Of a stretch of 64,000 nt of DNA, positions 12,101-25,130 are shown piece by piece. The DNA comes from Lunularia cruciata (taxonomy: Eukaryota > Streptophyta > Marchantiopsida > Lunulariales > Lunulariaceae). Position numbers and translations under genes: made by a program. The stretch is from assembly GCA_948567375.1 (NCBI GenBank), contig OX419760.1:19344001-19408000 (forward strand), in the 5' to 3' direction. How positions within the stretch are numbered: position 1 is the first letter of the stretch; each line of letters starts with the position of its first letter. The notes beneath the pieces were generated by a model. That model ran no database searches. It was not told the DNA's origin and saw only the letters and a program-made list of their open reading frames with translations.

Positions 12101-12890
12101 CGACTCTGTCTAGCAAGCCAGATTTCCTCTCTTCCCTTCTTCCTTGGGGCCATCGAGACACTTACTCTCGATTATCTTGGTCATGAAACCTGGAAAACTT
12201 ACGTTCCAATTTTATGCCAAGAATGCGATCCGAAGTCAGCTCAAGACTTTGATTCTCGCAATCACATCTAACCTCCGAATCGCATGATTTCTCACTACAA
12301 ATTTGGATTTCTTCTTTCCTCCTCCCATCTTTCCTGCTTCCTCACTGTCTCTCAGTTTAACTCTATTGAATTCTCCTCTACACACTAGCGCGTCTTCAAC
12401 TCTACTTCCCTTCCCACAATCTCCTACAGGACGACTCCTCAACGGCAAAGGAAAATTGCTCGACATTGCTTCATCGTTAGCCCAATTTTTATAGAGTCAC
12501 GCCTTCTTTGTCTCTCTTCAATTCGAGTTTCTACCAAGAAATCACACCTCTTGCATGCGCCTATCACTATTAATTGTACTTCACGCATATGGCTGCCAAT
12601 TTTGAACGGTCTCTTCTTGAATTTCTCGCCCTGAAGAAAGGTTGTTACACTGTTTTTGCCTTGGGTTGAGCTCCCCCCCTCGATACGAAGACTTCTTACT
12701 TTGGGTTGTATGCTGCTAGGGCAAGTCCGAGTACTTTGCCTTATGACCTGAAGCCACTTTACCTTGGGTTTCATCTCGGAGACTCTTTTCTTCACCTTCT
12801 TTGGCCATACAGATGCAATTCAACTTCTCTATACACTTCTTCTTCTCCATCCCCAAAAAATAAATAAATGTGGGTACCACATATTGAGAG
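9140..12890 (-). mobile_element. Insert H: coil-coding, gag-like element inside G
   Basis: It splits element G between its RNase H and integrase parts. On minus it carries long Glu/Lys/Arg-rich stretches: a basic block near 12795-12440, a globular-looking segment near 12090-11700 (words such as KPERMTYVMKH and INWARCF), an acidic segment near 11480-11150, then a long predicted coiled coil at 10640-10110. A non-coding tail runs to about 9140. No polymerase or integrase is visible. It resembles ORF1/gag-like proteins of non-autonomous plant retroelements more than a host gene, but this is inference. It is broken in several places. Both ends are approximate, and I could not find terminal repeats. 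Confidence 0.4.
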
Positions 12891-15800
12891 AGATACCACC
12901 AAAGCCTCAAAAAATAAACATAGAAAGGAAATGCATGCCAACTTGGCACCATCTCCTCATCTGTCCCACCATGCCAATGTGCTCCAATCTGATCTTGCTT
13001 GTTGAGACATGGGTTTCTACTCAACCAATCTATATCATGGTTCACTAGTCTAGGTTTGTGAATAACCATGAAATCATACATTTATAAAATCAGAGCCCAT
13101 CATACAAGCTTTCTTGAAAGCTTATTGGATTTCATCAACTATTTCAATGGTTGATGATCAATGATGAGAGTGAAGGCATTACTAAATAGGTAACATTGAA
13201 AATGTACTACTGCATATACTGCTACCAAGCACTCTCCCTCATATGAACTATACTTTACCTCCACTAAATTGTTGAAGCAATTAATATAGGCCACCACAAA
13301 CTCCTTCCCCTCATCATCTTGTTGGGTGAGCATTGCTCCAAGCCCCAATGTACTCCAATAAGTGTGAGCCTAGAATGGTCGTCCTTTGATTGGTCTCCTA
13401 AGGAGAGGGGTAGATGTCAACCTCTCCTTGAGCTCTATAAAAGCTCTCTCCTGCTCATCTCCTCAACACTACTCCTATGCAAGCCTGATCAGCTTCATCA
13501 AGCCCCTGGTAATGGCACTATACACTCCAACTTGTTGGCAATAGAAGTTTGCCAACCTAAGGAATGCTTATACTCTACTCACATCCATAGGCCAAGGAAC
13601 ATGTGCAATAGACTCCACATTGGTTTACTAAACACCAAGGCCTCTAGGTAGACCTGCTCATGGAAGATTCTCCACTTCCTAAGATGTAATTTGAATGCAT
13701 GAGATCTCAATCTCTCAAACACATCCAACAAATGTCTCTCATGCTCCTCCATAGTAGTGCTATAGACCAAAATGTCATCAATGTAGCAGCAAGTGAAATC
13801 CAATCATGCTAGGATCTTGTCCATGATCCTCTAGAACTCAATAGGAGAGTTCTTTAACCCAAATGGTATGAACCTCCACTAATATAAGACGTCCTTGTAT
13901 TGAAGATCAATAGCACAAATTCTATCTTGGACTTATCTTCCTCCTTGATTGGTAGCTGATGATATCTTACTTGATGATCCAAAGTACTAAAGACCTTTTC
14001 ATGCCCAATTGCATCAAAGATCTCCTTTGGTGTAGGCATGACATACCAATCAGCCCTAGTCTATAGATTGATAGGATGATAATCTCCATACATCCACCTT
14101 CTGTGTAGTTGCAATGCATGTCCTTCTTGGTTAGCATCATTGTAGCTAAGGTATACTCTCAATGTGAAACCTCCACCAAACCAACTTGAAAAAGGTCTTT
14201 ACTCTAGTTTTGAATCAACGCTCTCTCCATGTTGCTATATCCGTAAGGATGTCAAAAAACTGATCTATCACTAGTAAGCTCAATTCAAATACTAGGTCCT
14301 TTTAGAGCATCCAAATCCTTCATATTGAAGGAAATACAACTTGTGTAGCTCCTCAAGAACCTCCAAAATGTTTGTCTTTCCCCTCATGTAAGCTTGGGTC
14401 CAATATTTGGCTCCCAAGTATTATCTATAATTGATATAGGAGTGGAAGATTAATTGATTGGATAATCTATTGGGCCCTTGGGAGCAATAATGTCATGCCC
14501 CAAACCACTAGAGTTCCCACACTCAATGTGGAAAACTCCCTCTGCTCTGGTTGCAAGCTCCATACATCTTCCAATTGCATCCCAATTAGACCAATGGTGT
14601 AATCCAAGTAGACCACGCTCACTTGGATGGAACCCATGTAGAGCACTTTTACTAATAGCCCTTAGTTGTGTCCCAAGAAAACCCTACCCACTTGATCCAT
14701 TGCTCCCTACATGCACCTAACTCATCTTGATAGACATAACTCACAAGTGTCTGAGTGGTGATGCCTATCAAGTGCATCCTATGCCACTCTACCAAGCCAA
14801 GGTTCTTAATTTAGGTAAAAAAATTTAGGTCCATAGCCTGACCTAACACTTGATGCATAGATGCCTCTAACACTACAGTAATACCAATACAAAAACCTAT
14901 CACACGCTCCCTCTAATAGATGTTGTGCTCCACCAACTGTTGTAATTAGGAGTCCCAAACAAGTCCAAGACCTCATCCTCAAAAAACATAGGAGCTTGGG
15001 AAACTTGTAAGTGTAGGTAAAGCAACTTTGGGCTATCCAAAAAGGTTCACCATTGCCATAGGTGATCTATCAACTACTATTACCATTTGAGACTAGTGCA
15101 CAACATCCAGAATATCATAAACAATAAAGTAGTCTAGTAGCTAAATCCCATCATAAGCATGCTATAAAATCTCTTTAGGTAAGAGGTTTGTCCACCAAAG
15201 ACAAAGATGATGAGTCCATGATCCCACTTTGGTTGCATCCAACAACATGGCAAGTCATGTCTAAGAATAGACTTGATGTGTAATCACCACCACCCGAATC
15301 CAAGAATCACGCATCAAAGGGATGTTTTGCAAAATGTAGATTGGAGAAATGGAAGGATGAACGTGGAGATGTCGTAATATATGTAACATCTCTCAAAACA
15401 CACCAGAACAAGGATCCTAGAGACCCTAACCTTGGCCATAGCCATGTCAAAGACATACTTTGACTTGGCCATCCAGAAATCACCAAATAAATAGGACCAT
15501 ATCTCTCCAAATCCTATGCTCTTAGAAAGGAAATCTCTATTGGTAGGAGTCTTTTGGTAACCCTTGATTGTTGATATTGGTAATAATTCATGATATTGAT
15601 AGGCCAATTGTGCCACATGATATAAAGAGACTTGCTTAGAAATCTCATCTCTCCCCACATACAAGTACCTCTATAATTGTTTACCTACTTGTAATGTTGT
15701 AGCTAGTCTAGTACTAATGCCATCAAAAAATTCCATAGACATAGTTTTTCTACTAGATACTTGCCAAGCAATGAGTGTGGTATCCAAAGGTGACAAGGTA

Positions 15801-17225
15801 ATAGACTCTAGAACCTCATCCTCACACTAGTTTCTTGGTGATACAAATGCTCCACCCCAAGCCTATTGCACCAATTTATTTGCATGTTGTTGCAATACCT
15901 CCTAAGAACTCGACAATAGAACACCCAAGGTAGATGGAACAATTCCACTCATACACCAAATCTGAGGGATTTCCTTTGGTACTAGAGTATCCTCAACATG
16001 GGTATTCTCCTCCAATAAGTCACTTAGCCAAGTAACATAACCATTGAAAGCTAAAATTGATGGTGTGGTCCTTGACTATAGTGAACCAAGATTGCCACTA
16101 CTAAAGTGTATTGGTAGGCAACATACCCATCCATCACTTGACTGCCAACCTAGTCTATGGGAGGCTATTCCCTCCCAATAGCCAATATTGAAAGCCATGG
16201 AATATAATACTACTCCAGCAAATAGCATATCATATAACTTTTTTATTGTTGCAATGGCTTGAGCTCTCACTATAGAGCTATAAGTTGGATGATTGGGTAG
16301 AATTTGGACAATGAGCTCCCCACATGTGATGAACTATGTAGAACCACTCCTTAGAGATGTCTAGATCTGCAATAGACACCTTTCTACATTGGACTTCCAT
16401 AGCTCTATATTGACAACTACAGTGTTTCCCAACATAAGGGGCTAAGCATTAGAGTCTAATAAGACCTTTTGTGGTGTATAGACCTTCCCTGAAGGTTCCA
16501 CCAAATGGAAAATACCCCTGGTTATCGAAGATAACTCCAAGTATGAACCAAGCTAGCTCAAAGGAATGTCTAGTTAATAACTCTTCCAACCTAATTGCTA
16601 CTACTTGCCATAAACTATTGGTTGTTGAGTACATCCCATGCTCCTCAACCAAGTCAGCTCCACTATCAACCACCTCTACTCTAGAGCAGGAACCAAAACC
16701 TTAAAGTTGGGTCAACTTCCAAGGTAAACATATTATTGGCTAAGAACAAAGGGAAGTGCATAATCAATTGAGCCGTCCTCAATGCTAGACTCAATTTTTG
16801 TAATAGAAGGTGGCTAATTAGCATCTAGTCTATTATGCACTCCATCACCACCTTCACACTTGCATTAGGACATCTAGGAGCCATGGATGTCATCTGTAGT
16901 GTCTTAATGAGTTTGAAAGATTGGGGCAATTTGACCTATCTATTGGCCTCTCCTCTTTGTGGGTCCAACTCCATTGATGCTAATCTAGGCTTTGGAGCAC
17001 ATATTGCACTCCTAGTCATAATGGCATATGCATCTACTTATGTTACTCCACACATGAAATCCAAGACATCTCTATCACCAACATAAGAGGTGGAAGTCTA
17101 AGCACCAAAATCTGATCTTCTCTAAGTTATGGCCATGGTAACCAACCTCTACTCCAATTGTGCAATCCAAATAGCCATGGTTATATCAGAAGAAAGGGCA
17201 AGTATTACACTCCTACCGAGTGTGG

Positions 17226-17701
17226 TGTAAAGACCAAGACCAATGAGAGAAATAAGAGAATAGAAGATCACATCGGGAGATTTGAGTGTGGGGAAACTCT
17301 GAATGCTTAGCATGAGCTTTGGCTTTGGTACTTCTAGGGAGCCTACAAAGCTCTTGAGAAGCTTCTCAAGAAACTTCCTTAAGTTGCTTCCTCGGAGTGT
17401 AAGCCAAGTTAATTGGGAAGCTTCTCAAGAAACTTCCTTTTAAAAGTCATTTACTTGGAGTGCAAACTAAGCTAGTTGGAAGCTTCCTTGTAGAAGCTAT
17501 CTATTTGGGGTGCAAGCTTAGTTAACTAGAAGCTTCCCAAGAAGCTTTATTCTAGAAGTCGCCACTTTGTATACATGTTGAAAAATACTTGGAAGGTACC
17601 AAGTAACTTCTTAGATATTTCTAGAATATTCTAAGCTAATTTGGTCTATTTGCTACTTTGTTAACCTTGACTAACTCATTGATAAAATCCATATTGTTAC
17701 A
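17226..17701 (-). repeat. Solo LTR of family B in element G
   Basis: On plus it starts TGTAAAGACC and ends TTGTTACA, matching the LTRs of elements B1, B2 and B3. Flanks are TGTGG (17221-17225) and TGTAG (17702-17706), a 5-bp target repeat with one difference. No internal element DNA adjoins it, so it is a recombined solo LTR. Confidence 0.75.
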
Positions 17702-18674
17702 TGTAGATACTCTACCATCACCTCTACTACCTCATCCTCCATGACCCAGAGCTCCTCTACTACCTGCCATAGCAGCCTTACCACTCCATAACTCCGGGTG
17801 AAGGTCAAAGAATCAATCACTAGTATGACCAAATATGTGGCAATGGTCACACTATGTCTGAGGTGGCTAAGGTACCAAATGCACCAAAGGTATCATGTCC
17901 AATGCTCTAAGTGCACTCTCTCTTGTGGCAAGATCCACCACAAGTCCAACAAGCAATAACACCACTCATTGGTTATTGTTGACCTGAAAATGAACGTTAG
18001 GGTATAGCTACACTAAGCTCTCCACTCACTTTAGAGGATCTAGGCTGTCCACTTTGTCTTGAAAGAAAGCAAACATGCCATGATGTACTCTATTGCATTC
18101 TAGAAGAAATAACAAATATGGATGAGGTCTCCCTACCAATTCCAAATGTGATCACTCTCTCCTCTACCATGTGGAGCTCAATACGCTCAACCAAACTAAA
18201 GACTATTGCAAAATTAAGTGAAGTAGCTTGTAATAATGTAACATCACCTACTTTTATGTTGCAACTCCTTGTCCAAGATCCCATGCCAAAATTGGATTGC
18301 TTAGGCCTTAGTAACTCCTTGAGTGAAATTGATCAACCATCTCATGCAAGTGTATGCATTGTGTTAGTTCTTTCCAACCTTTCATTGGAACTCCTACAAG
18401 CTCCTCACCTTGTTTATCTGCACTCCTTGGTAACTCTACCTCAAGCATTGGAAGAACTCTACCATGGGGTTAAATCTTGGTACAACACCACCTCCTATAA
18501 TGGTACTCCCACATGTAATAGCATCATCTCCAACTAATGCATCTCCATTAGATCTCAAATCCCCAAAGAACTCCATTGTGACAATATAACTCAAAACGCA
18601 ATCGTAACCACCACAAGTACCCACCAATTGAACATCACACACTAATGTAGTTCTAATTGCAACAACTACACTAG

Positions 18675-19233
18675 TGTAATAAAAGCAACTAGATATATTA
18701 TTTAGAGGTGAAAATAGGCTTAGTAACATCTAAAAGGATGTTGTGTACAATGAGCTAGGTAGATCACAGAGAGGTGTCACCAAAAGAGTACTTCTACTAA
18801 TAAAGTAGAAGTTTGAAATAGATTGAAAACTTTAGAGTCAATTTTGGAGACCTAAATAGATGAATTAGGCCTAAAAAATAGCTTGCTATTGCTCCTAATC
18901 ATTAATTTCATCAAGAGCTTTCCAATGGTACCTCACCTATGTGATTCTGAGCTCCCTATAGGAAGATTCCCTAAATATTATTTTTGGTCAAACCCATTTG
19001 ACCAACTAGATAGGACAAGGACTGACATGCCACCCATCCAAACAACTAATCCAAGAATAGAGCTCATTGACAGGTCACCAATCCATGTATTTGATCAAAG
19101 GATGGAGCTTCCTTTGAGGGGATCCTCTTTGCTATATTATAATAAAGAGAAGGTGCTCCTTTGGGGCATCGGAGGATTGACTGTGAAACTCGTGTTTCCT
19201 CTCTTGTATCTCTCTTGTTCTCAAAGTATTACA
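18675..19233 (+). repeat. LTR of element C (A/C family)
   Basis: It starts TGTAATAAAAGC and ends AAGTATTACA. It shares most of its length with the solo LTRs at 51646-52389 and 60077-60834 and with the minus-strand LTR at 38301-38954. A TATATTATAATAAAGAG stretch near 19133-19150 is a plausible TATA region. Flanking pentamers do not match, as expected if this is the 5' LTR of a once complete element. Confidence 0.75.
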
Positions 19234-21715
19234 ATGAGTATTACAAGAGGGGTAATTCAAGAGAGTGGATCAACCCTCTTGGAAGAGCACGAGCTATTGA
19301 AATTGAGTAATTTGAGGGGAGAACATATTGCAATTGCTAGACTTAGGAAGTGTTTTAGAGAGCGGATGGGACGGAGGCACCAAGAAGACAATTTCATGCA
19401 CCTGGCTTCCCATTCTTGAATCCATTTCACATCAAAATTATGTACATCAAGCATGAGTAAATGAGAGTATCTCTAGTTTATGACTTTGGAGCAGAATTCA
19501 TGGACATAGTGATGAATTCACCAAACCTGGTGATTTGACCTATGGTGGTATACAACAAAGAGTGAGATTTGACAATCTAAATTCTATCATGATATTATAG
19601 ATCTAAATGTATCGAATCCTTATCCTTTCAACACACAAGTAGAAATCTGTTATGTAGTTAGACCAAAATTGATATTTATGGATTTTGTAGTCCACAATTT
19701 TAGTGAGGAATATTATCAACAAGTCATAGCCTCTAAGGTCCCAATAGTAGTCCCCATAGTGTGTGCACCTTCTTGAGTGATCATTCTAACCCTCTATTGA
19801 ACGAGGAAGTAACAATTGAACATTGGCAGTGTGTAGGAATCATAGATCCGCAATTGTAGGAATTGATGCAAGGAATGCAAGGGATGTTGAACAAGTTTTG
19901 AGAAATCAAGATGACCATGGAGGAATTTAAAATCAAATATGTACTGTCAAGAATGATCAAGTAATGCAAGAAGGGGAGCCGTCTCAACAACCAACACAAA
20001 CAATCAAAGTACAAGGAGAGTTATGCATGCTAATGACATTGATTCCAATCAACAACCAAGCCATATTGTTACTAGAAATGAAAAAGACGTGAAACATTGA
20101 GCCTTATAAGGGATATTGTTCCATGGGAGTAGTGGAAAATTGGATTTCAAGAATGAATCAATATCTTTAGTTATTAAGAACAAAGATCATTGATCATTTT
20201 GCAGGTGTGTTTGCGTATGGATACTTGATTGATAAAGCACTCACAAGGTATGACGCTTGGGAACAATCATTTTTAGTAGAAGGAAGAGAGGTCACTTGGA
20301 CAGCCATGCAAGAAGGGCAGCTCAAGAATTTCCAATCTATGGATTTTAAGCAAATGGTCTGAACCAAAATTTGGAAGGTTGAAGCAGAAGAATAGCATAC
20401 AAGAGTATGTGGAAGCATTTTTGGATCTACAGGTTGTGATAACCAATATGAGTCCAGCCGAAGTTCTTGAAAATTTCAAGAGAGGATTAAAAGAGCGGAT
20501 TTTCTAGGAGATAATGGCCCAAAATCCTTGTATTATTTTTAAAGTCATTTCTTGCGCTCAAAGAATAGCAAGAGCGCTTGGAGGAGGTGAATTGATAACA
20601 TCAATGCAAAATTATTGAACCAAGACACACCATTTTGCTGGACCAATTCCTATGGAATTAGGCAACATTAAGTTCCAAGATAGAGGACCAAGAACTCTCC
20701 AAGGAGAACAGTGATAGGTCAAAGAAAGGAGAGAAGGAGTCCCACAAGGAGAAGGGGCTTGAGCAGAACAATGATGATGTTACAATTATGGCCAAATTTG
20801 GCACATAGTGATCAATTGTTGTGCTGATCATCTCATAGGCCCTTGGCCCCATACAAGTGACCTCTAAACAACACGGAGAGACAAATCAAAGAGGAAGATA
20901 TGGAAATCACATCAATATACAAAGATCACTAGTAAATATACTCGTGGCCTTACTAGCTTGGTGAAGAAGAGTAAAAGCAGGGAGAGGAAGAGGAGGAGTG
21001 TGCAAAAAAGGAGGAAGATAAATGCATAATTAATTGTTGTAAATGGAGTGCTAGACAATCTAGTGAGTATGTTGATAGACCTTGGGGCAACAAATAATTT
21101 CTTGTCTTGCTTTATTTCATTAAGGCTGGGGATGGAACCAGAGAAGGATAAGAAGGACAAACTAGAGTTACCTAATGGTCCCACAGAGGGGATTGAGTTG
21201 TTACCTAGAACGGTAATACTCTTTGTAGGAGGGTATTGAGAAGCAATTGAGTGGCAAGTGATACAACTAGCTCGTTATGATGTGATCTTAGGTATGCCAT
21301 GGATGGAACACTACAACCCCATGGTGGATTGGAGAAAAAAAGTAGTGAAAACTAGTCAATAGAAGATCTTTGGGATTAAAGGAAGATCATCATAAGGGAA
21401 AGATTTGCCTCAGTATGTCATAAGGACCACATCTATTGGTAAGAAAAATAGATGTTTCATGGTTTTAATAACAAAAGTCCAAAGTGCCCAACACAAAAGA
21501 TAAATTCTTGAGAATTGAAAGACATGGTCAATGAGTTCCAAGATGTCTTTCTGGATGAATTACCACCAAAAAGCATAGTAGATCATAAAATTGAAATACT
21601 TCTTAGGAAGAAACCTCCTTGTAAGGCCCTATATTGACTATCACGTCATGATTTGGAGGAGTGTAAGGCTCAAATTGAAGATATGTTGCAAAAGGGGTTT
21701 ATCTAACCCAACATA
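18675..21715 (+). mobile_element. Element C: 5' part of a Ty3 element, plus strand
   Basis: Fossil, broken. It has an LTR of the TGTAATA family at 18675-19233, an untranslated leader, gag-type text at about 20100-20600 (YDAWEQSF; NFKRGLKERIF), a zinc-knuckle remnant near 20770-20820, an aspartic protease at about 21030-21340 (LIDLGATNNFLS, then YDVILGMPWME) and the start of reverse transcriptase at about 21520-21715. The sequence then changes abruptly to the PLE region. It closely parallels C2 at 59400-61637. Confidence 0.7.
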
Positions 21716-21822
21716 TCTCAGCGCTGCACGGGAAAGGACAAGCAAGGAGCCAAAAAACTGCAATTCTTCACAAAAAGCGACTAGCGGGAGAAACCCAAAT
21801 GAACCGCAAGCGGTAAGCAAGA

Positions 21823-22034
21823 AACTTCAATGCTACACAAGAAAGGACGGCGGGAGAAACCACAACAAACCCAAGCTGGAGAAACCTTGGCAATCCGAGA
21901 AGCAAGTAAGAGCATTAAAGAGAAATTAGGGGATCTTGTGATAGGGCAAACCATGGAGGCAAATGTAGCCTCGTGTTGAGTGAAGGACCAGGTTGGCCAT
22001 GTGTCCATAAGCACAGGCCAGGTGTCCATAAGCC
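21823..22034. repeat. Direct repeat flanking the PLE, downstream copy
   Basis: It shares with 26081-26291 the words AACTTCAATGCTACACAAGA, AAGCTGGAGAAACCTTGGC and GGAGGCAAATGTAGCCTCGT in the same order and orientation. Confidence 0.85.
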
Positions 22035-22188
22035 TTTGATGAAAATCTACATGGCAGAAAAAATCCCAAATAGTGGTATTCGAGATATAAAAAACACTTC
22101 AAGAGGCAAGATGGTAAACAATTCTAAGGGAAAAACTACTGGTGGGCTTGAAAATGAGCTCCCCACATGGCAGAAAGAACAGTTGTTC

Positions 22189-24270
22189 TCACATCTCTAT
22201 ATATACTAAGCGCATGATAACTATGGATATTATGTTCTTTTTTAAGACAGAGCAGAAGTTTTTCTGGATCAGGTGAAGAGTGCAATTTTTGGAGACAAAG
22301 CTATCTATAAGTTTCCTACAAGCTGAAAGGTATGACTTTTTGGAATTACATATCCATCTACATCTAACACATTTTGATTTTATAATCCCTAATTTACAAT
22401 TGGAGGAAATATCAGAAAGAACATGAGGGAGAGAGATTGTCTTGATGTGAGCAAAGTGAGGCAGCTCTTTCTTATCATAGATAGAGACAAAGATGTTGAA
22501 GTAGTCCTGTGTAATGCAACAGTCAAGATAATCACAATGACTGCCAACATAAGTTTGGACTAACTCACAGGAAAGTTTAGGATATATTCCACCACCTCTA
22601 GCAGCATCATCCTTATACATGAAATCTGTAAAATGATCAAGTCTCAAGCCTACCACAAGAAGATCATTGACATATCTGCAAACTCGGGACAAGTCGTGTA
22701 ACAAGGCAACATCATTGGCATCTTGTAATCTGCATATGAAATCAACTTCATAGGTGAAGAGGTATAGCTTAACCACAAAGACAACACAAGGTGTCCCCAT
22801 ATGAATCCCAATCTCTTGACGAAAGAGTTGATTCTTGAAAGTGATGTAGAGGTTATCAAAAAGGAATAGCATCCAATAGATAAGCAATTCCACATCAACA
22901 GCCATTAATTTAAGGTGTTTTGCCGAAGGAGAGATATTTTTTCTGTTTTTAAGCCATCTATATTTGAAGTCAAGTGTAGAGGTCTCGACAAGCAACAAAA
23001 TTTCCCGATTCAGAGTGAACCTATAATGGAAAATAGATCTGATGAGAGTAGATAGCCTTATTTTGAGATCATGGAGGTGGATCTTGGTATAAGAGGTGGT
23101 GAAATCAAAACTCTGAAAAAGAACTTTCTCCAAGGTGGCATGAGTCCGCTGCAAACCAGAGGCTGGGGGAGTAGAGGATCATGTCTTGTGTAATCTTTGC
23201 ACCTTCTTAGAATAAAACTGGAACATCCAAGATCCAGCAGTAGTTGACCAATAGCCCCATACGTAAGAATTCATTCCTCCAGAGGTCATTTGCAGAAGGT
23301 AGCAGTGCTTTGAAGAAGAAGCTAAGCCAACGGGACAGTTCAGATAATGAAGTGGACTATGCTGTTGCAATGAACCGAGGAACAACAAAAGACTTATGGA
23401 ATTTCCAAGCATAGCACAAGTAGGGGAGTTTCTTAGAATCCTTGGAAGTGTAAAATCCTAACATTGAGAAGTATTGAAACTGTGGTGAGAAAGTAAGAGT
23501 TGGGTTTGAGGAATCAGTGATGTTTATAAGTAGCTGAAGGAGAATGAAGCTCGTTAAGTAAAGTCTGAATGTAAAATTTTCTACAAACAAATACAAAATT
23601 GTTAGAGCACTTGTCCATATAAGTAATAATGAAATGGGACTTGAAGTGAGTAAGAAGTTTTCTATCATGAAGGGAAAGGAAAATTGGATCTACAGAATTG
23701 AAATCATCCAAAATGGAAGGAAGATTGAGTAAAAGTTTAACTTTATGTAGAAGGGTGACTTTCCATTGGTCAAAAATACCTTTGGTGCCCATGATTGCTT
23801 CATAAGAAAGAGCAAAGTTTTGAATGCATGTTTGAATAGCAATGAAAGTAGAGAGAGGAGAGGTGGGCAAAAGACAAAACTTGGTTCCTCTAGAGAAGAG
23901 AATGGATATGGTGGAGGAAGGTAAAATCTGAAGCAAAGCTGTAATGACATGTCCATATGAAGGGTTAATGAAACCTGGATGATGAAGACAACTGCAGGGA
24001 GAAGGAGTAGAAGAAAAATAAGGTTACTTGCATCATAGTGAGGCAAAGTTAAAATGTAAACAGCCCAGAATTTTCCCATACTTAAAAAAAAAATGAGGAT
24101 AGTAAATGGAGTACATGGAGGTAAAGCCCAAAGGACTTTTGGGTCCCATAGGAAAGATTGTAAACAAGCTTTGTCTATCTCCTTAGAGGTAAAAGGGAAG
24201 ATAATAATTGTGGGCCGAATGTCTGGAGAAGATCTTTGGTTCGAGAGGTATGGAGAGATAAAAAGCAAAA
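22189..24270 (-). pseudogene. PLE reverse transcriptase, decayed
   Basis: Blocks in order on minus: an N-terminal region with SRGTKFCLLP (near 23900) and YMDKCSNNFVFV (near 23600), LPYLCYAWKFHKS (near 23420), and a 321-residue open stretch (23154-22189). That stretch holds a motif-A-like FDFTTSYTKIHL, motif-B-like GIHMGTPC, motif-C-like RYVNDLLVVG and YVGSHCDYLDCC. The order and the words FCP/L, DK.S, LP..Y..wKfHK and YTkI are the signature of PLE reverse transcriptases rather than LINE or LTR ones. The frame ends shortly after the thumb-like region with no endonuclease. Several frame changes separate the blocks, so it is not a working gene. Confidence 0.7.
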
Positions 24271-24539
24271 GGCATTGGAGGAGTGTAGTGATATCAAACT
24301 CAGTCCTGAGGAAAACTGAAGAAGTAGTTGTTTTAAGGACATGTATGTGTAAGGTTCAGTGTAGAAATTGATCTGAAAATGGTATGTCCACGTAGAGAGG
24401 TCCCCATATGTGGCACATGGAAGAGGTAAGGTGTAGGTGAAAGAGGGATGGGTAAAGTTATAAATCCCATGAGGGGGAATAGGAGTTGTGTTGATGTGCC
24501 AATGGGCAATCACAGAGAAACGCCTAACATGGGCGGAAT

Positions 24540-25130
24540 AGTGACTAAGAACCTTCAGTCTGACATGGCTGGAACTAAGTCAGCATGGTACTTAGGCAGA
24601 ACCGTGACTATGCAAAGTAAGGCTGATGTGGATGGAGGTGAGTCAGCATTGGTACCTAGGCAAAACAGTGACTATGCACGGTAAGGCTGATGTGGACAGA
24701 GGTGAGTCAGCATGTCATGTAGACAAAACAATGACTTTGCACATAATGCTGATGTGGACAAAGGTGAGTCAGCATGGCATGTAGACAAAACAGTGACTTT
24801 GCACATAATGCTGATGTGGACAGATGTGAGTCAGCATGGTCCAAGAAACAAGGATGAAATGAATGCTATGAACAGAAAGTGGCCAACCAGAGGAGGTTGA
24901 TGTGGACCTTAGGATAAGGACATCAATAAACAGACTGAGATGGGCCTGTGAAAAACACAATGTTAGTGGAGAACCTTGGGCAGAACAACAACTATGAACA
25001 TTAAGTCCGACATGGTCGGGGTGAGTCAGCAAGGTCCAAGAAACAAGGATGAAACAATAAATGACAGAACAACAACTATGAACAGTAAGTCTGATGTGGA
25101 CGGGGTGAGTCAGCAAGGTCCAAGAAATGA
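24540..25130. repeat. Minisatellite with recurring TGAGTCAGCA
   Basis: Units of 62-64 bp start near 24558, 24622, 24686, 24748 and 24810, each with GCTGATGTGGA or a variant. Two further longer units (period 84) begin at 24983 and 25067 with GAACAACAACTATGAACA. Six exact TGAGTCAGCA decamers occur, plus a variant in the first unit. TGAGTCA is the palindromic core bound by AP-1/GCN4-type bZIP proteins. Confidence 0.8.

Larger units (their letters stand above)
6830..18674 (-). mobile_element. Element G: old Ty3-type LTR element, minus strand
   Basis: Fossil, heavily broken. From 3' to 5' on minus: a 3' LTR relic (about 6830-7478) preceded by a purine tract (AAGGGGGTAA, minus, near 7480); integrase-like text at about 8150-8940 including HFGGP and ADGLVERV-type words; an insert (about 9140-12890); the RNase H tail and body at about 12900-13400 (WLSRNPC, GARWHG-like text, then SYEGECLVAVY); reverse transcriptase at about 13560-14240 with YIDDILVYS; then degraded protease/gag DNA to 18674, interrupted by a solo LTR at 17226-17701. 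I found no 5' LTR. The number of breaks is large and the age old. Family assignment beyond Ty3-type is not possible by eye. Confidence 0.65.

Noticed and set aside
24540-25130. Regular repeats considered as a CRISPR array
   Set aside because: The units are contiguous and mutually diverged, with no unique spacers, and the DNA is eukaryotic.
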